Source of the DNA: Gammaproteobacteria bacterium
GTDB taxonomy: Bacteria; Pseudomonadota; Gammaproteobacteria; Methylococcales; Methylomonadaceae
Length of the DNA stretch: 64,000 bases
Direction of reading: 5' to 3'
NCBI GenBank assembly: GCA_016874115.1
Contig: VGVA01000003.1
Span: forward strand, 1 to 64,000
The notes below the pieces were generated by a model, which saw only the letters and a program-made list of their open reading frames with translations, was not told the DNA's origin and did no database searches. Both the position numbers and the translations under genes were made by a program. Of the stretch, positions 19,713 to 32,997 are shown in pieces (position 1 is the stretch's first letter; each line of letters begins with the position of its first letter).

Positions 19713-20984
19713 ATGTTTTCCTGGGTTAATCAGATTGTTATCAGTTTTAATCTTTGCCGTAAGTCATTAATTAAATATAGTTATTTAAATAAAGTTTTAC
19801 TGTGTCTGATAGCTTTGGCAACGTACGGCTGTGTTTCCAATTCAGCCAATTTAAATAATAATCAGCCTGCCATACCCTCTTCGGCTTCGTCTTTTGGGTT
19901 GCATGATGTCACAACTTTTGACGTGTCTGTTACTAACGACACCATCCACTTATTAATCGGCGGCAAAATTTCTGCAAATGATAAAAAGATCAGTATCCGT
20001 TACCTGCAATCACAAGACGGTGGCAACACCTGGAGCAAGCCTGTAACCGTCGCCAACCCAGCTGCCATCATTAATAACCGTGGCAATGACATTCAAATTG
20101 CTAACCACGGCGATTACCTACTGGCCTTATGGCAAAACAAAGGCGAACTGCCCGGCATGGGTCCATTGGTCAGCGCTTATTCAACAGATAACGGCAACAC
20201 CTGGATTAAAGGAAAAAATCCAGCCATTAATGACGCTGGCGACCAAAGCCATGCCGACATCATCGCCGACAAAAGCGGTGTTTTCTATGCCGTCTGGCTG
20301 GAAGACCCGGAAGAAAACGGCTACCAAAGCTTGCGTTATTCTCATTCCCGCGATCACGGTAAAACCTGGGGTAAAGCACAAACCATTGAAGATTCCACCT
20401 GCTCCTGCTGCTGGAATACCCTGACTTTATCACCCAATAATGCCATTAATGTTTATTACCGCGACATGAAACCCCGCGACATGGCGTTAATGCGGTTCAC
20501 CGATAATGGCGTAAATTGGCGGCGAATCAGCACGGTAGGCGCTTTCGGCTGGCAATTCGACGGCTGCCCGCACGTAGGCGGCGCGTTAAGCTATGCCGAT
20601 GCAGAGCCGAATCGCCTGTACAGTTTGTCCTGGACCGGCATTGAAGGCAAATCCGGCTTGTACGTTCTGGCCTCGAACGACAACGGCCTGCATTGGTCTG
20701 CGCCTGTCATATTAGGAAAACAAGCCCTGCATGGCGATCTAGCCGTCATTAAGGGCAAAGCTGTCGCCGTTTGGGATGAAATGACCAACAGCGGTTCAGA
20801 CATTTTCTATGCACCTTCTGACGATGGCGGCAAATCCTGGTCTGCCGCAACAAAACTGAGTACGGCAAATGGCTCGGCAACGCATCCGCGACTTGCCGCC
20901 ACTTCAAAAGGACTGTTAGCGTTGTGGACCGAAAAATCCGGTCACCAGCTCAACCGTCTGTATTGGCGCACCATTCAGCTGTAA
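19713..20984 (+). CDS. BNR-repeat/sialidase-like beta-propeller protein with a CSCC motif
   Basis: Repeated S-x-D-x-G-x-x-W motifs (SQDGGNTWSK, STDNGNTWIK, SRDHGKTWGK, SNDNGLHWSA, SDDGGKSWSA); 'EDSTCSCCWNT'. Confidence 0.82.
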   Translation: MFSWVNQIVISFNLCRKSLIKYSYLNKVLLCLIALATYGCVSNSANLNNNQPAIPSSASSFGLHDVTTFDVSVTNDTIHLLIGGKISANDKKISIRYLQSQDGGNTWSKPVTVANPAAIINNRGNDIQIANHGDYLLALWQNKGELPGMGPLVSAYSTDNGNTWIKGKNPAINDAGDQSHADIIADKSGVFYAVWLEDPEENGYQSLRYSHSRDHGKTWGKAQTIEDSTCSCCWNTLTLSPNNAINVYYRDMKPRDMALMRFTDNGVNWRRISTVGAFGWQFDGCPHVGGALSYADAEPNRLYSLSWTGIEGKSGLYVLASNDNGLHWSAPVILGKQALHGDLAVIKGKAVAVWDEMTNSGSDIFYAPSDDGGKSWSAATKLSTANGSATHPRLAATSKGLLALWTEKSGHQLNRLYWRTIQL

Positions 20985-21090
20985 CGCTAAAATCATCGTA
21001 AATAATTAAATGTTGTTGTGAAATACCGCTCTTTGAACTCAATCTACGCTAAGTTTTACCGACCCTGCCATGCTATCAGTTATAATGGGC

Positions 21091-21109
21091 GAATTATGAT
21101 TCTCATTCG
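21091..21109. promoter_or_regulatory. Fur-box-like sequence upstream of copC-like gene
   Basis: gaattatgattctcattcg, 18 bp before the ATG; TATAAT at 21081-21086. Confidence 0.4.
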
Positions 21110-21126
21110 TTTTCAGGTACCCATTA

Positions 21127-21516
21127 ATGACGCCGCCTAAATTGATTTATCTAACCAAGTCACTGGTATTATTAATACTATTTTTAAGTCTGGCATTGCC
21201 GTTGCCGGTCTTTGCCCATGCCATTATGGTGAAAGCGCAACCAGCCGTGGACAGTACCGTTGCCGAGTCACCTAAGCAAGTCGATGTCTGGTTTAATGAC
21301 AAAGTCGGCAGTGAATATAAAGCCTTGGCTGTCGTCAACAGCAAAGGCGAACGTATGGACAATAAAGATGTCGCACAGGAAACTTTCGACCCGTCGCACC
21401 TTTACACGACCGTCAAGGATTTGCCGCCCGATACCTACACGGTAAAATACCGCGTGGTTTCCATCGATACCCATATTGTGACGGGTAAATTTAAGTTCAC
21501 TATCAAGAAACCTTAG
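21127..21516 (+). CDS. copC: CopC-domain periplasmic copper-binding protein
   Basis: 129 aa; signal peptide ending ...FAHA so His sits at the mature N-terminus; 'VSIDTHIVTGKF' matches the conserved Asp/His motif. Confidence 0.85.
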   Translation: MTPPKLIYLTKSLVLLILFLSLALPLPVFAHAIMVKAQPAVDSTVAESPKQVDVWFNDKVGSEYKALAVVNSKGERMDNKDVAQETFDPSHLYTTVKDLPPDTYTVKYRVVSIDTHIVTGKFKFTIKKP

Positions 21517-21591
21517 CAACACAAATAACGCAAGCTATTGAAAATATTACTTTTTGGCTATTAACCAGCCATTAATAGAGCAGACTGACTT

Positions 21592-22254
21592 ATGAAATCA
21601 CCCAATATTCCATTAATCGCCCTGTTAATGGCCGTACTGTCATTAACCGCTTGCCAAAGCCCCGGCTACAATGACAATCCTTCACAGCAAATGACCAAAG
21701 CCACCGTCGGCTGTCTAGTCGCCACCGACTTCTACGCCGTCTATTTCAGCGCCTACATTAAACCGGCTGATGACGGTAACACCAAATTATCGGCTAAGGA
21801 AAGAAAAAACCTGTTCCGCTCTTTCTGCAAAGACATTCCCAAAACCGGCACGGCGTTTTTCACAGCGGACGTAGTCGGCGACGAATTACGGCAAACGCCT
21901 ATCGGTATCCGCATCGTAGAACAGGAACACACGGGCGGTGATGAAAACAAAGCGGAAAACTTTAAAGACACCCGCACAATTACCGAAATCCCCGCCAAAC
22001 TGTATCCGAAAGGCGTGGTGGAAGCCCAGGCGCAACTGGATAAGGAAGGCTTTTACGCCATTTACCTGCTGGTGGGCGGCGAAGAGGCGCTCTCTGACGA
22101 TGAAAAATTGCGGATACCACTACACGTCGGCGTTGATCCCGATTCCAAGGCGATATTCAAAAAGCTTCTCATCGGTATCGGCGGTGCTTTGGGCTTGGCG
22201 TTAATCGCTTTTGTCGCCTACCGTAGTTTTAATCGCCGCCGGAACGAAGTTTAA
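21592..22254 (+). CDS. Lipoprotein of unknown function with a C-terminal TM helix
   Basis: Lipobox LTACQ; C-terminal 'LLIGIGGALGLALIAFVAYRSFNRRR'. Confidence 0.7.
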   Translation: MKSPNIPLIALLMAVLSLTACQSPGYNDNPSQQMTKATVGCLVATDFYAVYFSAYIKPADDGNTKLSAKERKNLFRSFCKDIPKTGTAFFTADVVGDELRQTPIGIRIVEQEHTGGDENKAENFKDTRTITEIPAKLYPKGVVEAQAQLDKEGFYAIYLLVGGEEALSDDEKLRIPLHVGVDPDSKAIFKKLLIGIGGALGLALIAFVAYRSFNRRRNEV

Positions 22255-22294
22255 AATCTTGTTCTTTACAACCCCTATTAATAACCGAACACAC

Positions 22295-23401
22295 ATGACG
22301 CGTAAACTCATCGGTATTCTGTTTTTATTGGCTCAATGGCAACTGGCGATGGCGCATCCACCCGGTTTGAGTTCAGCCGATTTGATCGTCAAACCCGATC
22401 TTATCGACGTTAACATCACCTTTGCCACTCAGGATATCGAAGCTTTTGTGCCCATGGATAAAGACCAGGATGCGGAAGTCAGCGACGCCGAAATGGATGC
22501 AGCCGTTCAGCAGATTGTGCATTTCGTCGTCGCTGAATTAGTCGTGCTGGGCGACGGTAAGCCCATCAAGGCCAAAACTTCGCACTTGGTTAAATTCGAC
22601 AAACAAAATAATGTCAAAATCGATTTGAATTACCCGGCGGCCTCATTAACGGCTGTGGGCTTTCAATCGAAAATATTGGAAAAATTTCCTGAAGACCACA
22701 AACAATACGTCACCATTAAAGACAGTAATGGCAAGGAATTAGCCAAAAAAATGTTGAACAGACAAGGCAATACGCTGGAAGTTAATCTCAACACCAGCGC
22801 AACGCCTGAATCCGCCGCCGCAGAAAGCCATTCTTCTTCAACGTTTACGGACTTCCTTAAACTGGGTATCGAACACATCCTGACCGGTTACGACCACTTA
22901 TTGTTCCTGTTTTCCTTGCTGGTGGTTACCCGCAGTTTCTGGCCGGCCATCAAAATCATCACTTTTTTCACCATCGCCCATTCCATTACCCTGGCGCTGG
23001 CCGGATTAAATATCGTCGATATTCCCAGCAATATAGTCGAGCCATTAATAGCCGCCACAATTGTATACGTCGGCCTGGAAAATATCATTAGAAAAGATAA
23101 GGTTACAACATTACAGCGCTGTATCTTAACTTTCGTCTTCGGATTAATACATGGCTTCGGTTTTGCCGGTGTACTACGCGAAATGGGCATCAGTTCCATC
23201 GAAACCGGCATCCTGGTGCCGCTGTTTTCCTTCAATTTGGGCGTAGAAACCGGTCAGATTGCCGTCGCATCCATTGTTTTGCCATTAATCTGGTGGCTGC
23301 ATAAAAATGAAAAGATAAGCCGCTATCTGGTGCCAGTGGGATCGGTCTTGACGATTCTGGCTGGCGGGTACTGGCTATTAGAACGTACGGTTCTTGGTTA
23401 A
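22295..23401 (+). CDS. HupE/UreJ family protein with EF-hand-like N-terminal segment
   Basis: Start MTRKLIG at 22295; TM core 'LGIEHILTGYDHLLFLFSLLVV...LIHGFGFAGVLREMG'; 'DKDQDAEVSDAE' fits the EF-hand loop pattern. Confidence 0.85.
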   Translation: MTRKLIGILFLLAQWQLAMAHPPGLSSADLIVKPDLIDVNITFATQDIEAFVPMDKDQDAEVSDAEMDAAVQQIVHFVVAELVVLGDGKPIKAKTSHLVKFDKQNNVKIDLNYPAASLTAVGFQSKILEKFPEDHKQYVTIKDSNGKELAKKMLNRQGNTLEVNLNTSATPESAAAESHSSSTFTDFLKLGIEHILTGYDHLLFLFSLLVVTRSFWPAIKIITFFTIAHSITLALAGLNIVDIPSNIVEPLIAATIVYVGLENIIRKDKVTTLQRCILTFVFGLIHGFGFAGVLREMGISSIETGILVPLFSFNLGVETGQIAVASIVLPLIWWLHKNEKISRYLVPVGSVLTILAGGYWLLERTVLG

Positions 23402-23552
23402 TCCCTGATGAACCTATAAGAAAACCGAGTTTGGATTCGGTTACAGTTGACGGGTGGACGGTCAAATGCACCGGACAGGATACATAGACGTTATCTTAAT
23501 CCGGCCTATAGATGGCTTTCAGTTAGCTTTCAATAACAAATAAAAAGAGAAT

Positions 23553-23828
23553 CTACTTCTCTTCAATCACCTGAAAAAACGTCTCTTTTTCCTTAATCAT
23601 GCCCAATTCGTCGCGGGCGCGCTCTTCAATGGCTTCCTGGCCTTTGCGTAAATCTTCAATTTCCGCATATAAGGCTTCGTTACGTTCTTTCTTTTCTTTG
23701 CCTTGTTCTTTGACTTTCTCCAAACGGGCCTGATATTCCTTTATTTGCGCGACGCTGCCATCTCCAACCCACAAGCGATATTGCAGGTGGGCGATTAATA
23801 ACACAATGATAACTATAAGAATTTTCAT
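23553..23828 (-). CDS. ftsB: Cell division protein FtsB
   Basis: MKILIVIIVLLIAHLQYRLWVGDGSVAQI..., coiled coil, next to eno. Confidence 0.88.
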   Translation of the reverse strand: MKILIVIIVLLIAHLQYRLWVGDGSVAQIKEYQARLEKVKEQGKEKKERNEALYAEIEDLRKGQEAIEERARDELGMIKEKETFFQVIEEK

Positions 23829-24008
23829 GGATAAGGCCAAAGGCTCAAGGCGAAAGGCGAAAGGCTCAACCAAGTTTAGAATAAGCGGGCGATAAAATTC
23901 GAGCGGCGAATAATCATAGATTCTAAGCTTATTAAGATTTTTTGCCCGCCTAATATTTTGCATGTTTCAATTTTTTGCCTTTAGCCTTGTGCCATTCGCC
24001 TGTGTTTT

Positions 24009-27849
<3,841 letters not shown>

Positions 27850-27881
27850 TTAATCGATATTGGCTTTGCCGTCATGGGCTT

Positions 27882-29180
27882 TTAGGCGGCTTGCCGTTTT
27901 ACCGGACGTACACAGGCATTATCTCCCTCACAGTAAAACTCCGCTGCTATCCAAAGATCGCCCACTGCCGCCAGCTTGCCGTCCAGATAAATTAAGGGGA
28001 TTAACTGCCTTTCCCAGGGCGGAATACCCGCTTCCTGGTACAACTTTTTCAAACTATGCGCGCCCTCTCGCCCCGGCAAACGGATGGTTTCACCGCCTGT
28101 CCGAAAATTTATGGTAACGGTTGAACGCGCCCACAACTCGGCAGAAATACCGCTATCAGACGGTTGAACTTCATAATTTAAGCCATCCGCCACCTGGAAC
28201 GACATCACCCCCGATTGCAGAACGAAATCAGCACCAGATATTAATGGCGGAGGCTTTAGACAAAACAAGCGCTGCCGGTATCGGCGAATGAGACGGCCTT
28301 GCGTGGAGATAACCGGATCGGCATCAGCGCGCGCGCCAGCCACCTGCTCAAGAATTTGCTGCAATACCTGCCGACGCGGCATTCGCAGCCCCAACCGATG
28401 AAACCACTGCCTGATAATTAATGATTGGTAAGATGCTTTTTGTTGTTGTAAGTTATTAATGTTTATGCTGTTATCAGCATTAATGACTGTTTCCAGAAGT
28501 TCATCCGACAGCGTTGACAGAATATCCTGAGCTTCCGCACAATGCGCTGCCGAACGCGTTACCGTTGAATCCAGAGAAGGCCAACGCTGTTTGAGTAACG
28601 GCAGAATATCTTGGCGCAAAAAATTACGGTCGAAATGGATGTGCTGATTACTGGGATCTTCAATCCATTGTAAGGCGTGATCGTTAGCGTAGCGGATAAT
28701 ATCGGCCTTGCTGGTTTCCAGCAACGGCCTGATTAATAGGCCATGACCGAAAGGCATACTCGGCGGCATTCCCGCCAGCCCTTTCAACCCGCTGCCCCGA
28801 AACAATTGCAACAACACCGTTTCCAGTTGGTCATCGGCATGTTGCGCCACCAGCAGCACATCATCCTTGCCCAATAATGGCATTAATGCGGCATAACGGG
28901 CATTGCGCGCCGCTTCTTCCGGGCTTTCGCCGGGCTTGGCTTTGGCATTAACGGTTAGTGACAGAAACTTTACATTAAGATTGTGGCAAATTTGCTCACA
29001 ATGTTTTGCCCAGTCGTTAGCTTCCTTCTGCAAGCCGTGATTAATGTAGACTGCTGTGAGTTTATCTTTGAGTTTTTCGTCTATCGCGCATAAATGCAGC
29101 AAAACATGAGAATCCACACCGCCGCTATAGGCGATGAATATTTTTTGAAACACATCGTAGGCCGGAAATGTAAACCGCAT
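27882..29180 (-). CDS. tilS: tRNA(Ile)-lysidine synthase
   Basis: PP-loop 'IAYSGGVDSHVLLHL'; internal Met at 29180 preferred over the listed 29285 start because the extension is repeat-derived. Confidence 0.9.
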   Translation of the reverse strand: MRFTFPAYDVFQKIFIAYSGGVDSHVLLHLCAIDEKLKDKLTAVYINHGLQKEANDWAKHCEQICHNLNVKFLSLTVNAKAKPGESPEEAARNARYAALMPLLGKDDVLLVAQHADDQLETVLLQLFRGSGLKGLAGMPPSMPFGHGLLIRPLLETSKADIIRYANDHALQWIEDPSNQHIHFDRNFLRQDILPLLKQRWPSLDSTVTRSAAHCAEAQDILSTLSDELLETVINADNSININNLQQQKASYQSLIIRQWFHRLGLRMPRRQVLQQILEQVAGARADADPVISTQGRLIRRYRQRLFCLKPPPLISGADFVLQSGVMSFQVADGLNYEVQPSDSGISAELWARSTVTINFRTGGETIRLPGREGAHSLKKLYQEAGIPPWERQLIPLIYLDGKLAAVGDLWIAAEFYCEGDNACVRPVKRQAA

Positions 29181-29520
29181 TTCGTTACATGAGTTTATTA
29201 CATTCGGCGCATTACGCATTCGCTTATGCGCCCTACGGCGCTTCTTGTATGCAGGTTTGCAACACCGAATAGGTAATGTATTCAATGCAGAAACCTAATT
29301 CGAGACATACGTATTTAACAGATACTTCATCATCTTTAACAATTAAATCTTTTGCACACCGCAACCATTGGAGGGCAATATTTCGCATCATTTATACCAT
29401 TAATTATGATGATTAAAAGCAAGGTAAGATGAAGCATGAACCCCAATAAGACATAAAATCATAATATTTATTGGAGTTAGCAAACTAGTCAAATTTACCG
29501 CTACATCCATATCCCTTCTG

Positions 29521-29793
29521 CCGCGCCGAGTATCGGAAATTTTTTCGGGAATAGCCCGAAGGGATGCGGCAGGGATGCCGCACGTTGCCGGAGGGATAGG
29601 GATATCCCTTCCGGCAACCCTCGGAAAAAATTGAGGAACGCAGGAAATCAGCGACAGAGGGTGTCGTTTCTTTTGGCTACTTTTCTTTGGACAAGCAAAG
29701 AAAAGTAGCCCGCCTGCCGGTGCGGGAACCGGCTTTTAAACAATACCTACATTAAATTGATCGTTCATGCTTCGACAAGCTCAGCACGAACGG
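29521..29793. repeat. Cluster of perfect/near-perfect hairpins in the tilS-accA intergenic region
   Basis: TGCGGCA/TGCCGCA (29565-29582); gttgccggaggga/tcccttccggcaac (29584-29618); GGCTACTTTTCTTTG-gacaag-CAAAGAAAAGTAGCC, 15-bp perfect arms (29675-29710). Confidence 0.8.
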
Positions 29794-29846
29794 CTTTATA
29801 TTTTGTTATTCATCCTTTATCTTCATGAAGAACGAACGCTACTTTC

Positions 29847-30815
29847 TTACTTAACCGCCTCTTCCACATACTGCCCAAAGCTCATTAAACGCTGGTAACG
29901 CATGGACAGCACATCAACCATTGAGTACCGTTCCAGGTCTTTTAAGTGGCGAAGCAAGACTTCTTTCAGGCTGGTGGCCATTAATGGCAGGTTACGGTGC
30001 GCGCCGCCCAAAGGCTCTCTGATTACCTCATCCAACAAACCAAGCTCGCGAATACGGTCTGAGGTAATGCCCATTGCTTCCGCCGCCAGTTGGGCTTTGT
30101 CGGCGCTTTTCCACAGGATGGAGGCGCAGCCTTCAGGTGAGATAACGGAGTATGTACTGTATTCCAGCATGATTAACCGGTCGCCCACGCCAATCGCCAA
30201 GGCGCCGCCGGAGCCGCCCTCGCCGGTCACCACACACAGGACGGGTGTTTGCAGGCGCACCATTTCAAACAGATTTCTGGCAATGGCTTCGCTTTGGCCG
30301 CGTTCTTCCGCATCGATACCGGGATAAGCGCCAGGGGTATCGATAAGGCAGATGATAGGCAGTTTGAAACGCTCAGCCAGTTTCATCACTCTGAGCGCCT
30401 TGCGGTAACCTTCCGGCCTGGGCATACCGAAGTTACGGTAGATTTTTTGCTTGGTGTCGCGGCCTTTTTGATGACCGATCACCATGACCGGTTGCTTATC
30501 CAGTCTCGCCATGCCGCACACGATGGCGGGGTCGTCGGCATACGTGCGGTCGCCGTGCAGTTCATGAAAGTCGGTAAAGATATGCTCGATATAATCCAGC
30601 GTATACGGCCGTCCCGGATGCCGGGAAAGCTGGGAAATTTGCCAATCCGACAGATTAGCGAATATGGATTCGGTTAATGCTTCGCGGCGGTCTTCCAGTT
30701 GTGTCAAGACATCCGACATATTGATGTCGTTATCGACTTGCACATTGCGCAGCTCGCGGATTTTAGCTTCCAGTTCGGCGATAGGTTGTTCAAAATCAAG
30801 AAATTTCAGGTCCAT
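29847..30815 (-). CDS. accA: Acetyl-CoA carboxylase carboxyltransferase subunit alpha
   Basis: 322 aa; '[31 protein letters not shown]'. Confidence 0.97.
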   Translation of the reverse strand: MDLKFLDFEQPIAELEAKIRELRNVQVDNDINMSDVLTQLEDRREALTESIFANLSDWQISQLSRHPGRPYTLDYIEHIFTDFHELHGDRTYADDPAIVCGMARLDKQPVMVIGHQKGRDTKQKIYRNFGMPRPEGYRKALRVMKLAERFKLPIICLIDTPGAYPGIDAEERGQSEAIARNLFEMVRLQTPVLCVVTGEGGSGGALAIGVGDRLIMLEYSTYSVISPEGCASILWKSADKAQLAAEAMGITSDRIRELGLLDEVIREPLGGAHRNLPLMATSLKEVLLRHLKDLERYSMVDVLSMRYQRLMSFGQYVEEAVK

Positions 30816-30980
30816 TTAGACGTTTTCGGAATACTTAACGATAAAATGCAGATTTTATAGAATTTTGCCGATTTATCCTAAATTAAATCCCATTTTCTTT
30901 AATTAAATACGGTTTAGTAGCAGTAGGCGGCTGGCAGAGATTTAAGATTGGCTTATTAATAATTAATGGCGTTGCCGCGG

Positions 30981-32288
30981 TTATTTTCCCGCTTTTTTGT
31001 CTAACTCTTTTAAATGCTTTAATTTTTCGGCAATCTTCAGCTCCAGCCCCCGATCCACCGGTTGATAAAACCGGCTGCCGGTTAATTCTTCCGGCAGATA
31101 ATTCTCTCCGGCGGCATAGGCTTCCGGTTCATCATGGGCGTAACGGTAGGCTTTGCCGTAATCCATCGCTTTCATTAATGATGTCGGCGCATTCCGTAAA
31201 TGCACCGGTACCGGCAGGCTGCCGGATTGTTTTGCCGTCTGCATAGCGGCGTTGTACGCCGTGTAAACGGCATTGCTTTTGGGCGCGCAGGCCAGATATA
31301 CCACGGCTTGCGCCAGGCTGAGTTCGCCTTCGGGACTGCCCAGCCGCTTCTGCACCTGCCAGGCATTCATGGCAATTTCCAGCCCGCGCGGATCGGCGTT
31401 GCCGATGTCTTCCGACGCCATTCGTACGATACGGCGCGCCAAGTACGCCAGATCGCAGCCACCGTCTATCATTCGGCACAGCCAGTATAAGGCGGCATCG
31501 GGCGCGCTGCCGCGCACGGATTTATGCAAGGCGGATATCTGATTGTAAAATTCTTCGCCCTGGTTATCGAAACGTCTAAGATCGCCGGATAAAATTTCTT
31601 TAGCGGATGCTTCCGTGATTTCGTTTTCGCCGCGCGCCAGGACATATTCGGCAGCAATCTCCAGAAAATTCAACAAGCGTCTGGCGTCGCCGTCCGCCGC
31701 GCGGGCAAATTGTTGTTTTACCTCATCATTAATCTTAATGTCCAGTGCGCCGATACCACGGTCTTTATCGGTTAATGCCTGCTCCAGCACCATTAATAAA
31801 TCAGCAGCCGTTAATGAATTCAGCACGTAAACGCGCGCCCTGGATAATAACGCATTATTTAGCGAGAAAGACGGATTTTCCGTGGTTGCGCCGATAAAAA
31901 AAACCGTACCGTCTTCCACGTGCGGCAAAAAGGCGTCCTGCTGGGTTTTATTGAAGCGATGGACTTCGTCAACAAACAGCACCGTGCGTCTACGGAATTG
32001 CGTGAGCGTTGATTTGGCCTGGGCAACGGCTTCTCGGATGTCCTTCACCCCGGCCAACACGGCGGAAATGGGGATAAAGTCGGCTGCCGAATGCTGGGCA
32101 ATGATACGCGCCAGCGTCGTCTTGCCGGTTCCGGGCGGACCCCAGAAGATCATGGAATGCAATTGTCCGGACTTTATCGCTTCGTATAAGGGCTTGCCGG
32201 ATTTGAGAAGATGGCTTTGTCCGGCGTATTCATCCAGATTCCGCGGCCGCATCCGGTCGGCGAGAGGTTTCAAATCCGCAGAAGACAT
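30981..32288 (-). CDS. rarA: Replication-associated recombination protein A (MgsA/RarA AAA+ ATPase)
   Basis: 'MRPRNLDEYAGQSHLL', Walker A 'WGPPGTGKTTLA'. Confidence 0.95.
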   Translation of the reverse strand: MSSADLKPLADRMRPRNLDEYAGQSHLLKSGKPLYEAIKSGQLHSMIFWGPPGTGKTTLARIIAQHSAADFIPISAVLAGVKDIREAVAQAKSTLTQFRRRTVLFVDEVHRFNKTQQDAFLPHVEDGTVFFIGATTENPSFSLNNALLSRARVYVLNSLTAADLLMVLEQALTDKDRGIGALDIKINDEVKQQFARAADGDARRLLNFLEIAAEYVLARGENEITEASAKEILSGDLRRFDNQGEEFYNQISALHKSVRGSAPDAALYWLCRMIDGGCDLAYLARRIVRMASEDIGNADPRGLEIAMNAWQVQKRLGSPEGELSLAQAVVYLACAPKSNAVYTAYNAAMQTAKQSGSLPVPVHLRNAPTSLMKAMDYGKAYRYAHDEPEAYAAGENYLPEELTGSRFYQPVDRGLELKIAEKLKHLKELDKKAGK

Positions 32289-32320
32289 ACCAGTTATTAA
32301 TGATAATCAATAGGCTATCA

Positions 32321-32977
32321 TTAATTATCGGAAAACACGTCGGCGCCTTTTGGCGGTTTGAATTCAAACAAAGTCGATTTTAGCGGGGCATTAACGATGA
32401 CGTTGGAAAAATAGATTCGTGTTAATTGACCGAAATTATCGCTTAATTCCATGCCCGCCAACGTGCCTTTTTCCATGCCGATTAATACATATTTAAATGA
32501 GCTGTCCTGGCTTTTAGGCACTAATTTGATCCATTGCATCGCGCCTTCGGAACCCTGCCCCTCCATGGTGTAATTTTTTTCCAACGGAATGTCGCCGCTT
32601 AATAATAAAGCTGGGCTGGTGCCCAAGGATTCATCGACTTTTTTAACGGTCACCTGCGCCAGATCCGTGTCATAAAACCAGACCTTGCCGGAATTGGAAA
32701 CGATTTCCTGTTGAAACGGCTTTTGATAATTCCAGCGGAATTTGCCCGGTCTTTGCAGATAAAACACCCCGTAACTGGTTTGAGTAGGATTGCCTGCTTC
32801 ATTAATCAGTACTTGTTTAAAATCGGCGGAAAAGGATTTCGCCACTTTTAAAAACACCTGCAACTGGAGTACCGGTTCATTGCTGCTGGCGGATTTCGCT
32901 TTCATTTTGGCGTCGGCAAAACCGCTAACCAACAGAAAACTCAAACCGAACGCCATTAATAGATTGATTTTTTTCAT
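32321..32977 (-). CDS. lolA: Outer-membrane lipoprotein carrier protein LolA
   Basis: 'SFSADFKQVLINEAGNPTQTSYGVFYLQRPGKFRWNYQKPFQQEIVSNSGKVWFYD'. Confidence 0.93.
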   Translation of the reverse strand: MKKINLLMAFGLSFLLVSGFADAKMKAKSASSNEPVLQLQVFLKVAKSFSADFKQVLINEAGNPTQTSYGVFYLQRPGKFRWNYQKPFQQEIVSNSGKVWFYDTDLAQVTVKKVDESLGTSPALLLSGDIPLEKNYTMEGQGSEGAMQWIKLVPKSQDSSFKYVLIGMEKGTLAGMELSDNFGQLTRIYFSNVIVNAPLKSTLFEFKPPKGADVFSDN

Positions 32978-32997
32978 TATTCGTCCTTATCTTTTGA

